Of a stretch of 64,000 nt of DNA, positions 28,501-36,506 are shown piece by piece. Origin of the DNA: Bacteroidota bacterium. GTDB lineage: Bacteria > Bacteroidota > Bacteroidia > Bacteroidales > Cfx3-03. The translations under genes were made by a program, and so were the position numbers. The notes under the pieces are model-generated. The model saw only the letters and a list, made by a program, of their open reading frames with translations. It ran no database searches and was not told where the DNA came from. Location: the NCBI GenBank assembly GCA_013390605.1, contig JACAUB010000001.1:1000344-1064343 (forward strand), in the 5' to 3' direction. The first letter of the stretch is position 1. Every line of letters starts with the position of its first letter.

Positions 28501-28840
28501 CTAAAGCAGTTACCACAACCTCATTCAGTTGTCTGGAATCGACTTCTAAATTTACGGTCATGTTTGCTACCGCAGGAATCTCAATCGTTTTATAGCCAAT
28601 ATAGCTGAAAACTAAAGTTGCGCCAGTAGTAGCAGAAATATTGAATTTCCCATTCATGTCTGTTATGGCAAGAACTTTTGTTCCTTTAACCGATATGGTT
28701 ACGCCTGGAAGAGTTTCCTTCGATTGTGAATCCACGACCGTACCACTCAGTTTTGTTTGTTGTGCAAAAGCACCAACGCACAGAAAAAGGGTTGCAATAA
28801 GCATTGCAAATCCTTTTTTTAAGTAAATTTTAAAATTCAT
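25544..28840 (-). CDS. SusC/RagA-family TonB-dependent transporter (copy 2)
   Basis: 1098 residues from the ATG at 28840 (MNFKIYLKKGFAMLIATLF). The open frame reaches back to 28864, but the start used here aligns exactly with that of copy 1, where the same CTTAAATTTT precedes the ATG. Signal peptide ending AFAQQ, carboxypeptidase-D-like domain (about 28-105), VVVTALGIK box, plug with IRGAGSLS and VVDGVPIYDE, then the barrel ending in KIDISF. The N-terminal 250 residues are similar to copy 1; the barrel differs more, as expected if the glycan differs. Outer-membrane glycan importer working with SusD 2. Confidence 0.95.
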   Translation of the reverse strand: MNFKIYLKKGFAMLIATLFLCVGAFAQQTKLSGTVVDSQSKETLPGVTISVKGTKVLAITDMNGKFNISATTGATLVFSYIGYKTIEIPAVANMTVNLEVDSRQLNEVVVTALGIKREARALGYAITSIKGDELTQAGITTNPLTALYGKAAGVGIQVGSAGPTGGVNIKIRGAGSLSTSANTRPLFVVDGVPIYDENTNMASRGYDPLNSFDYGTGINDINAEDIESIDILKGAKASVLFGSKAGNGVIMITTKKGQKTRGLGVSLSFQSTIEQPVSYIKWQNEFGSGTSIYDTVFATLNGKNVRKLNSQRIQFGPAFDGKPIMGYDSIMRPYQGYPNNWNNMFKNTYTNVTTAAIQGANDKGSMRLSFTNKDYKGEMSNFYQKDNSISFNGQIKASDLATFEVITNLYQVKTQNRYPNVGRLVSYGVNRDIDYTLFNSMYKDALGQKVNYENLGLPTSVSDGTGYLNMLWHQNEDRNIDDKTHFTGAIKFNLKFTPDIFLTGTAGTDYTDWDFTKETAVTQITPAVQGGQFGFSRRNTVVQNYNTFLNYNKRFMNNKLEILAFAGPEYTKTTDNTIGVQTVGGLQFKDWWSLDASSSQQGSFDQTRNYTRSSISTYSVLGSASFGWESTYYLELSARNDWSSTLPPKNNSYFYPGASFSWNFSDTYKIPHLQYGKFRVSIADIGRAAPAGYFAYQVNSIGKIPNTPAVTVSGPGSLFSGDLKPERRREFEVGFDTRWFDKTPLEVNFSFYHASVYDQIMALGIAPESGWNNIKINAGQVNQWGYELFAKFTPIQTRTFKWDISANTSPQFSKVIKLYPGIHSYVIDGGSSYSIMAVEGKTQGDIQMYDYQRDPNGNKIVSNSGVYSPDNSKLVTAGNINPKFFGGVQTSMFYKNFSMNLSFDFKFGGKFLSYSNYYLLGNGSTTATLQYRDEKRGGLPYYLDKNNNMVKWQNNTAAPAASKDGRVYHDGVILPGVKAVTAANGTVSYVPNDVMITAATYWGQYIHDMSEWFQPDNLVTNDYIKFREIAIMYTFPKIFVNKLKLEKLSVSLVGRNLLYLYKTIPNIDPESALGSNVFTEYSPLPAMRTYGFKIDISF

Positions 28841-29344
28841 AAAATTTAAGATTTGGGTTAACATTTGATGTAAATCACCTTTACATGATTTTTATTTTGT
28901 ATAACACGTAATTGATCTAGAATCCATTTCCCGTTATTATTCGGACTTTAGGTTAGTAGTTTAAACAAGTTAATACAGATATTCAGCAATGAATTTCTGT
29001 TAGAGTAAAAATAGCCGCCTTGAAACATTCAGATTTTAAGTGAATATTCATCAAGCAACCTATTTTTTTAGGTAGTAGATTAGCTTTTATAATGAAATAG
29101 ATGATTGAAAGGGAAAAGAAGATAAGTAAAATTATTTGCAGATAAAACTCAATAAAATACCCTTTACATAAAAATATGCAATAAGTGCGTTAAAATTCTG
29201 CATTGTTATTCACTTCTCGTTATCATTCACTTTCAGCGTATCTTTTTCGATAAACGTTAAGAACAATTTTGATAAACGAGGCTGAATTGATTTCATTAGC
29301 ATTTCCCCGCATCAAAAATAGCACTTTTTGAATTAAGTTAGCAA
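28841..29344 (-). promoter_or_regulatory. 5' leader and promoter of susC 2
   Basis: On the minus strand TTG (29344-29342), 21 bases, TATTTTTG (29320-29313), then a leader of about 470 bases to the start codon. It shares several blocks with the leader of susC 1 in the same order, including the segments next to the start codon and next to the promoter. No gene is seen between 28841 and 29672. The plus-strand promoter for the esterase gene lies in the remaining part (a TATTTTTG at 29615-29622). Confidence 0.5.
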
Positions 29345-29672
29345 GTAAATTAAAAAAAAAGTTAAAATTATATTTTCAATGCCACAACTAAATGTAATAT
29401 ATAAATATTATGGTCATTACAAATATAAATTTAAGATGATGGTAAGCATATTCTTGATTTTTTATTTAATTTATAATGATTAATGAAATAGAATATCTAG
29501 TCAGATAATTGAACCTGATAATCAAAAAACCATTTGTTTATTTGAAAATTTAATTAGTAAGATATCATAAATTAAATAATTTATTTATTAATCTGGTTTT
29601 TCGTACAATATTATTATTTTTGGCAAGACCCTTTTTAATTAAAATCATCAACCCTTTTAGCCAATAATCAAA

Positions 29673-32222
29673 ATGAAAAGAAAATTAACTATTGAAAAAA
29701 TCTTGTCTTTCTGTCTTGTCTTCATGTTTTGTACATTTCAACAAGCAAAGGCACAAAACCAAGATACAGTTTATCTAAAGGAGGGACTTTCCCTACAACT
29801 AATACGAGGTATCTCTGAAACCATTATCTCTACCAATCCTGTTGAGGCAGCTATTGCAACTAATACATGGAAAACACCAAGAAGCGGTGATGTTGTTACA
29901 TTTACTAATGGTGAAAAACGAATTTGGAAAACAATAAAGGTTAATGATAAAGGATGGTTTGCTGATACCACGGTTCGCGGGGGTGGTTATCTCTTGGTGA
30001 CTATTCATCTTAAGAAAAAGAGCAATATGATTTTGCGTCTTTTAGGTAACGATATGGTTTATGTAAATGGATCCCCCAGGGTAGGGAACCCTTATGGTAT
30101 GAGCGAAACACATCAATCCTGGGAAAATGATTGGGATTATTGTACGTTGCCTGTAGAACTTAATCCTGGCAAAAATGAATTACTTTTTAGGATTTCACGT
30201 GGACGACTAAAAGCAATGCTTTATCATCCTGCAAAACCGGTTTCTTTTATGCACAAAGATGCAACGTTACCCGATTTCTTAGTGGGTAATAAGATTGATT
30301 CATGGGGTGGATTAGGTGTTATTAACGCAACATCATCGCCATTAAAAGAACTTTTTGTGAAAGCAGAGGTTGGAACGGGGCAGATTTGTGAAGAAAAAGT
30401 AAGCGTAATTCAACCCAATACCATTAAGAAGATTGGTTTTCATATGCAGGGTGAGCCTTTTTTAGCAAAAGGAAGCACGCTTGTAAAGCTAACGCTCTTT
30501 AGTAAAAACGCTACAGGGAATCAGGTGGTCGATACTGTTTCAGTACCCATTCGGATTTTACTGAATAGCGAAAATCATAAAGAGACGTTTATTAGTCAGA
30601 TTGAAGGAAGTGTTCAATATTATAGTGTTCTACCTCCTATTAATTATGATCATAATAAGCCTACGGCTTTATTCTTATCTGTTCATGGTGCTTCCGTTGA
30701 AGCTATCAACCAAAGCGGATCTTACTTTCCAAAAACATGGGGTATCGTTGTTTCGCCAACGAATAGGCGACCATATGGTTTTAACTGGGAAGATTGGGGT
30801 CGCCTTGATGCCATGGAGGTTCTTGCCTTAGCAAAGAAAAAGTTCAATATTGATGAGAATAGAGTTTATTTAACCGGGCATTCCATGGGCGGTCATGGCA
30901 CCTGGCATATCGGAGCTATGTATCCTGATCAATTTGCCGCAATAGCACCAAGTGCAGGATGGATAAGTTTCTGGAGTTATCGTTTTAGAGGACAAACTAT
31001 AGTAGATACCTCTGCAATTCGTAAAATGATTCGCCGCTCTACAACAACAAGCGAGACGCTTGATTATGCTGAAAATTATAAACAACTCGGCGTTTATGTT
31101 ATCCATGGTGAGATAGACGATAATGTTCGCATTGATCAGGCCAAGATGATGATTACTCAACTCGAAAAAATTGGACATAAAGACTTCCAATACCATTTTC
31201 AACCCAATGCCAATCACTGGTGGGATGTTTCGCCCGAACCTGGTGCCGATTGTGTTGATTGGCCTCCTATGTTCGATTTCTTTGCCCGGCATTCGCGTCC
31301 GTTAAAAGATCGTGTCCGACAGATTAATTTTCTCACAGCTAATCCAGGTGTCTCAGCTCGGAACAACTGGCTCTGTATTGATGCACAGACTGAGCAGTTG
31401 AAAATGAGTGAAGCGCATATTACTTTTAATCCTGGGAGTAGTAGCTTTGTGGGTTCTACTGTTAATGTTGAACGAATGGCATTCGATTTGGATATGTTAA
31501 CGGGTAGTAAAATCGTTTCAGTAAATCTGGATAGTCTAAAAATTGAGAATATCCAGGTTAAGGAAGATCAGAAGCAGCTGTGGCTTGAAAAAACAGATGG
31601 TAAATGGAATGTTTCAAGTGAGCCTTCCTCTGGCATGAAGGGTGCCGCTCGCTATGGTACTTTTAAAGATGCATTTCGTAACCGGATGTTGTTTGTTTTT
31701 GGTACCAAAGGATCTCCCGCAGAAAACCTCTGGGCCTTTAATAAAGCAAGATACGATGCTGAAAAATTCTGGTACCAGGGGAATGGGGCTATTGAAATCA
31801 TTGCCGACACTGATTTTAAACCTGAAGCCGATGTTGATCGAAGTATCGTGATTTATGGTAATCGTAATACTAATAGTGCATGGACTAGCCTTTTAACGGA
31901 AAGTCCGGTTCAGGTCGGGAATGATTTCATAATGGTCGGTACAAAAAAAATTGAAGGAAAGAATCTTTCCTGTCTGTTCGTTCGCCCACGTATAGGAAGT
32001 AAGGTCGCTTGTATTGCTGTTATTTCAGGTACTGGAGTTATAGGGATGAAAGTTACTGACCGATTACCTTATATGAGTCCCGGAATAGGTTTACCCGATT
32101 GTACGATACTAAACAGTCAGGTCATGACAAAGGGTGAAGAGGGCGTTTTAATGACCGGTTTCTTTGGCTTGGATTGGAGTCTTGAAAAGGGTGAATTTGT
32201 TTGGAATAAATCTGCTAAATAA
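29673..32222 (+). CDS. Secreted alpha/beta-hydrolase, prolyl oligopeptidase (S9)/esterase type
   Basis: 849 residues with a signal peptide (about 1-27, ending AKAQ). The first 300 residues are beta-rich, with a carbohydrate-binding-like part (WFADTTVRGGGYLLVTIHLK, then DMVYVNGSPRVG). The catalytic domain holds the nucleophile elbow GHSMGG with Ser404, an acid in HGEIDDNVRID and the histidine in NANHWWD. It is followed by a C-terminal part of unknown fold. In this context, next to fucosidases, it may deacylate a glycan, but peptidase activity cannot be excluded. It is first on the plus strand of the locus and ends in its own terminator. Confidence 0.75.
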   Translation: MKRKLTIEKILSFCLVFMFCTFQQAKAQNQDTVYLKEGLSLQLIRGISETIISTNPVEAAIATNTWKTPRSGDVVTFTNGEKRIWKTIKVNDKGWFADTTVRGGGYLLVTIHLKKKSNMILRLLGNDMVYVNGSPRVGNPYGMSETHQSWENDWDYCTLPVELNPGKNELLFRISRGRLKAMLYHPAKPVSFMHKDATLPDFLVGNKIDSWGGLGVINATSSPLKELFVKAEVGTGQICEEKVSVIQPNTIKKIGFHMQGEPFLAKGSTLVKLTLFSKNATGNQVVDTVSVPIRILLNSENHKETFISQIEGSVQYYSVLPPINYDHNKPTALFLSVHGASVEAINQSGSYFPKTWGIVVSPTNRRPYGFNWEDWGRLDAMEVLALAKKKFNIDENRVYLTGHSMGGHGTWHIGAMYPDQFAAIAPSAGWISFWSYRFRGQTIVDTSAIRKMIRRSTTTSETLDYAENYKQLGVYVIHGEIDDNVRIDQAKMMITQLEKIGHKDFQYHFQPNANHWWDVSPEPGADCVDWPPMFDFFARHSRPLKDRVRQINFLTANPGVSARNNWLCIDAQTEQLKMSEAHITFNPGSSSFVGSTVNVERMAFDLDMLTGSKIVSVNLDSLKIENIQVKEDQKQLWLEKTDGKWNVSSEPSSGMKGAARYGTFKDAFRNRMLFVFGTKGSPAENLWAFNKARYDAEKFWYQGNGAIEIIADTDFKPEADVDRSIVIYGNRNTNSAWTSLLTESPVQVGNDFIMVGTKKIEGKNLSCLFVRPRIGSKVACIAVISGTGVIGMKVTDRLPYMSPGIGLPDCTILNSQVMTKGEEGVLMTGFFGLDWSLEKGEFVWNKSAK

Positions 32223-32265
32223 ACGTAGATATTAATACCATATCGTCTGATCAGCATAAAATGAT

Positions 32266-32302
32266 AAAAAAGCAGCCTCCCAATGCGGTGTGCTGCTTTT
32301 TT
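32266..32302 (+). terminator. Terminator after the S9-like hydrolase gene
   Basis: Stem AAAAAAGCAGC with GCTGCTTTTTT and a 15-base inner part, T-run, about 45 bases after the stop. It separates this gene from the three-gene glycosidase operon. Confidence 0.85.
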
Positions 32303-32452
32303 GCTATTTATATTTCAGTTTGTCAGTAATAGCTAATTCTGTTTTCTTTTAAAAATTTTCTAAAGTCATAAATAGATTATTAAATTTTTTAAAGAGATTG
32401 ATGTTTATTGAATTGAATTACTATTTTAGCAAATCCTTTTCTCAAATTCATT

Positions 32453-32460
32453 TATCTTTG
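32453..32460 (+). promoter_or_regulatory. -7 box almost touching the GH123 start codon
   Basis: TATCTTTG, an exact TAnnTTTG match, ends four bases before the ATG at 32465. If used, transcription would begin at or next to the start codon. No TTG lies at the ideal -33 distance. Confidence 0.5.
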
Positions 32461-32464
32461 TAAG

Positions 32465-34231
32465 ATGTATAATATCAGACTAATATTTCTCATCGGGCTA
32501 ATAATCTTTTGCTCCTTAAAGCAAATTGCTGCTCAGGTTAATTATTTAAATCGTCTAGAATTAAATGATACCTCAAAAATAGATATTCCTCGCTGGGAAA
32601 AGGAAGGCACTTCATTAAAAGTCTCTTTTGGATCGATAGATGAATCTTATCGTAGAAATTGTGTTCCTGAAACGAACCTCTCTTCTCAAATTAAATTAAC
32701 TGCATGGAAAGGGGAGAGGGTGAATTTGCAAGTCCTGCTTTGGTCACTTCAAAACCTTAAGAATATAACCATCACTCCCAAAGATCTGACATTTAAGAAA
32801 AATAAGATTTCGCATGAATTTATCAATGTATATCCGGTTCGTTATGTCTTAACTGATCTTTTTTTGAATGGTTGTGGCTACCGTAAAAATGATACCATCC
32901 CTTTTTCTCTGGCGCCTGATATGCTTGCTACTGATGAAACATTTTCTATCACTGGAAAATCAACTCGTCCGATTTGGATATCTATCAACGTACCAGCCGA
33001 TGCTAAAAATGGCACCTATAATGGTGTAATTGAAATAAAGGCGAAGGGACGATTTAAACGTCGCCTTCATTATACGTTGGATGTGCAAAATTGGGTATTA
33101 CCCAAGCCTGCTGATTGGAGCTTTCATCTCGATCTTTGGCAACATCCCTGGGCTATATCGCGTTTTGAAAAGGTTAAGCTCTGGTCTGAAGAGCATTGGG
33201 ACGCCCTGCGTCAAAACTTGACTATGCTTGCTGAAGCCGGACAAAAGTGTATTACGACTACTATTATTAATGATCCATGGGGTGGACAAACTTTTGATCC
33301 TTATGGAAGTATGGTTGAATGGCGCAAAACAACAGATGGAAGTTGGGTGTACGACTTTACACTCTTCGACCAGTGGGTTGAGTTTGCAATGAGTTGTGGT
33401 ATTAAAGAACAGATCAATTGTTACTCTATGATCCCATGGTCTAATGCTTTTCAGTATTTCGACGAAGAATCGAATAGTTTAAAAGTGTTGAAAGCGGAGC
33501 CCGGTTCTGAGGCTTTCAATAATCATTGGCGCCCGTTCTTATTAGCTTTTAGAGAACACCTTCAAAATAAGGGATGGCTGAATATGACTTGTATCGCGAT
33601 GGATGAACGTAATATTAAAGATATGCTTAACATGATCAATTTGATAAAAGAGGCTACTCCTGAGTTGAAAATTGCTTTCGCAGGGAATGTTCATCCTGAA
33701 TTGATAAATGAGGTTTATGATTTATGCACCTTTATCGACCCTGCTATTGACTCGGCCTCGCTTGCTCAGCGACTCAAAAAACAAAGGCCATCCACTTTCT
33801 ATGTTTGTTGTTCCAAACCTCAACATCCTAATAACTTCACTTTTTCGCCTGCTGCTGAAAATACACTCATGGGTTGGTATGCTGCTGCAACCGGATATAA
33901 TGGTTTTCTGAGATGGGCTTTCAATAGTTGGGGTAAAGATCCGGAAAGAGATTCTCGTTTCACGGCATGGCCTGCTGGTGATACTTATCTCGTCTATCCC
34001 GGTGCTAGAAGTTCAATAAGATTTGAACGGTTGAGAGAGGGAATACAGGACTTTGAGAAAATCAGAATACTCAAACAAACCCTGCAAAAGGATAACAGTG
34101 AAATGGCTAATGCTAAATTAATTCAACTTTCTTCACTGTTGAAAACATTCACGTTGACAAGTGTTACAGCCGATAGTGCTGCTGATTTAGTCAATAATGC
34201 CAAAGAACTTTTAAACGAATTATCAAAGTAA
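32465..34231 (+). CDS. Glycoside hydrolase family 123-like (DUF4091) enzyme
   Basis: 588 residues with a signal peptide (about 1-24, ending IAAQ). A beta-sandwich N domain (about 50-200) precedes a TIM-barrel-like catalytic part. The acidic pair Asp380-Glu381 (CIAMDERN) fits the Asp-Glu pair of GH123 N-acetyl-beta-galactosaminidases. The end carries the DUF4091 hallmark TAWPAGDTYLVYPG and IRFERLREGIQDFEK. It probably removes beta-linked N-acetylhexosamine, likely GalNAc, by substrate-assisted catalysis. It starts an operon with two GH29 genes, with 17 and 11 base gaps. Family assignment is by motif only; other DUF4091 proteins have unknown activity. Confidence 0.75.
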   Translation: MYNIRLIFLIGLIIFCSLKQIAAQVNYLNRLELNDTSKIDIPRWEKEGTSLKVSFGSIDESYRRNCVPETNLSSQIKLTAWKGERVNLQVLLWSLQNLKNITITPKDLTFKKNKISHEFINVYPVRYVLTDLFLNGCGYRKNDTIPFSLAPDMLATDETFSITGKSTRPIWISINVPADAKNGTYNGVIEIKAKGRFKRRLHYTLDVQNWVLPKPADWSFHLDLWQHPWAISRFEKVKLWSEEHWDALRQNLTMLAEAGQKCITTTIINDPWGGQTFDPYGSMVEWRKTTDGSWVYDFTLFDQWVEFAMSCGIKEQINCYSMIPWSNAFQYFDEESNSLKVLKAEPGSEAFNNHWRPFLLAFREHLQNKGWLNMTCIAMDERNIKDMLNMINLIKEATPELKIAFAGNVHPELINEVYDLCTFIDPAIDSASLAQRLKKQRPSTFYVCCSKPQHPNNFTFSPAAENTLMGWYAAATGYNGFLRWAFNSWGKDPERDSRFTAWPAGDTYLVYPGARSSIRFERLREGIQDFEKIRILKQTLQKDNSEMANAKLIQLSSLLKTFTLTSVTADSAADLVNNAKELLNELSK

Positions 34232-34248
34232 CTAACTCCATCATTTAT

Positions 34249-36495
34249 ATGATAAACAGGAAATTATTCTGCTTGAGTCTTATTGGACTTGTGCTCAGCT
34301 TCTCTGGTTGTAAGATGCCTACTAAAACAAATCTTGGACACAATTCTTCACTCATACCTGCTACTGCTTCTGAAGAACAGATCGTAAAGCTGGCAGCAAA
34401 TATCGCCCCATCTCCCCGCCAATTATCTTGGCAAGAGATGGAGTTCACTGCTTTTTTCCATTTTACTGTGAATACCTTTACTGATCGTGAATGGGGCGAA
34501 GGAACAGAAAGTGAATCTGTTTTTAATCCAACAAATCTTGATGCAAAACAATGGGTTAAAACAGCTAAAGATGCCGGAATAAAACTGGTGATTTTAACCT
34601 GCAAACATCATGATGGCTTTTGCTTATGGCCCAGTAAATTTACCGAACATAGTGTGAAAAATAGCCCCTATAAAAACGGGAAGGGTGATGTGGTTAAAGA
34701 GGTCGCCGAAGCTTGTAAAGAATTGGGTATGAAGTTTGGTGTATATGTTTCACCCTGGGATCGTCATGATAAGAGCTATGGTGACTCACCAGCTTATAAT
34801 ATTCACTTCCAGAATCAGTTGACAGAACTCCTCAGTAACTATGGCGATATTGCAGAGGTCTGGTTTGATGGAGCATGTGGCGAAGGCGCTAATGGGAAAA
34901 AACAGATCTACGATTGGAAATCATATTATTCTATTATTCGTAAGCTACAACCTAATGCAGTGATTGCTGTGATGGGACCTGATATCAGATGGGTGGGAAC
35001 GGAAAGTGGCTATGGTCGCGAAACGGAATGGAGTGTTGTTCCTGTATCGGCTCAGAGTGTAGAAGATATATCAGCCAATTCTCAACAAAAAGCAGGTGAT
35101 GGTGCATTTGTTCCTACCGGCGATATGCAGATTGCCGATTTAGGTAGCAGGGCAGTTATTTCAGCTGCAAAAGGATTGGTGTGGTATCCTTCGGAGGTTG
35201 ACGTCTCGATTCGTCCGGGTTGGTTTTATCACGCTACCGAAGATTTGCAGGTTAAGTCTCCAGAAACACTTCTTGATATCTATTTTAGCAGTGTGGGGAG
35301 AAATTCATTGTTATTATTGAATCTTCCTCCTGATCGGAGAGGTTTATTACATGAGAATGATGTTCATAGCTTAATGTCGTTTAGAAAAGCTGTCGATGAT
35401 ATTTTTACTACTAATTATGTAAGCGGTGCGAAAATCACTTCCGATTCACAACTGGGAAAACAAAAGGCTGATTTCTGTATCGATAACGACAATAAAACAT
35501 GGTGGGCTGCTGCTACAGATAAGTCAACGGCAACTTTAAATCTTCAGTTAACAGGTAATAAAACCTTTAATGTGTTGATGCTTCAAGAGAATATTCAGAT
35601 TGGACAACGTATAGAGCAGTTTGTGTTGGAAGGATGGGTTAACAACGAATGGACAAAACTTACTGAAGGAACTACCGTTGGCTACAAACGCCTCATTAGA
35701 TTTAATACAGTTACGACTGATAAAGTGCGACTTCGGATATTGAAATCGCGTTTAAATCCAACACTTTCATCATTTGGCCTCTATCTGAATTTGCCGGAGG
35801 TAACAATTACCCCGCAAACGGCTGCTTTTACTGACAAAATGGAAGTAAGCATGGCAACGAGTGATCCGAACGCTTCAGTCTATTATACGCTTGATGGTTC
35901 TGAACCTGATTCGAAATCGTTGCTTTATAACAGCCCCATAACCTTAGACAAGCAGACGAATGTTAAGGCTGTTGCTATTCGCAAAGATGGAGTGCAAGGC
36001 TTTGTTCGATCTTCAATATTCTCAAAATCGAAATATGGTATCAGCCTAAAAAATGCCCCTGATTTAAAATATACGGGTGGAGGTCCTTTAGGTTTGATTG
36101 ATGGAATAAAAGGTGGTTTTAATTGTGCTGATGGCAGATGGACTGGCTTTAATGGGAAAGATATGGAAGCCATTATCGATTTAAAGGAAAATGTGTCGAT
36201 GAAGAATGTCTCAGTAGGCTTATTGCAGGATACTAAATCTTGGATTTTCTTTCCTTCAAAGGTCGAGGTATTTCTCTCCTATGATGGCATTACGTATACA
36301 TCTGTGGGTTTTGAAGATATTGCACCTGCCTCAGAAATAAAACCAGTTGAAAGGAAAGATGTAAATATAACATTTTGTGCACGCGAAGCTCGTTTTATAA
36401 AAGTAGTGGCACATAATTTCGGACGAATTCCTCAATGGCACATTGGTAGGGGAGAGTCCGCATGGTTGATGGCTGATGAAATTACTTTTGAATAA
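34249..36495 (+). CDS. GH29 alpha-L-fucosidase with carbohydrate-binding domains (lipoprotein)
   Basis: 748 residues. The lipobox is LSFSGC (Cys21), so it is probably anchored to a membrane. The GH29 barrel covers about 60-380, with TCKHHDGFCLWPS and the nucleophile Asp207 in EVWFDGACGEG. After it come a discoidin-like (F5/8 C) domain (about 400-510), a chitobiase/Fn3-associated domain (SVYYTLDGSEPDSKS), and a second discoidin-like domain with DGRWTGFNGKDMEA. The combination fits the GH29-B subfamily that takes branched alpha-1,3/1,4-linked fucose. It lies in an operon between the GH123-like gene and a second GH29. Subfamily and linkage are inferred. Confidence 0.88.
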   Translation: MINRKLFCLSLIGLVLSFSGCKMPTKTNLGHNSSLIPATASEEQIVKLAANIAPSPRQLSWQEMEFTAFFHFTVNTFTDREWGEGTESESVFNPTNLDAKQWVKTAKDAGIKLVILTCKHHDGFCLWPSKFTEHSVKNSPYKNGKGDVVKEVAEACKELGMKFGVYVSPWDRHDKSYGDSPAYNIHFQNQLTELLSNYGDIAEVWFDGACGEGANGKKQIYDWKSYYSIIRKLQPNAVIAVMGPDIRWVGTESGYGRETEWSVVPVSAQSVEDISANSQQKAGDGAFVPTGDMQIADLGSRAVISAAKGLVWYPSEVDVSIRPGWFYHATEDLQVKSPETLLDIYFSSVGRNSLLLLNLPPDRRGLLHENDVHSLMSFRKAVDDIFTTNYVSGAKITSDSQLGKQKADFCIDNDNKTWWAAATDKSTATLNLQLTGNKTFNVLMLQENIQIGQRIEQFVLEGWVNNEWTKLTEGTTVGYKRLIRFNTVTTDKVRLRILKSRLNPTLSSFGLYLNLPEVTITPQTAAFTDKMEVSMATSDPNASVYYTLDGSEPDSKSLLYNSPITLDKQTNVKAVAIRKDGVQGFVRSSIFSKSKYGISLKNAPDLKYTGGGPLGLIDGIKGGFNCADGRWTGFNGKDMEAIIDLKENVSMKNVSVGLLQDTKSWIFFPSKVEVFLSYDGITYTSVGFEDIAPASEIKPVERKDVNITFCAREARFIKVVAHNFGRIPQWHIGRGESAWLMADEITFE

Positions 36496-36506
36496 TAAAC
36501 TGAAAT

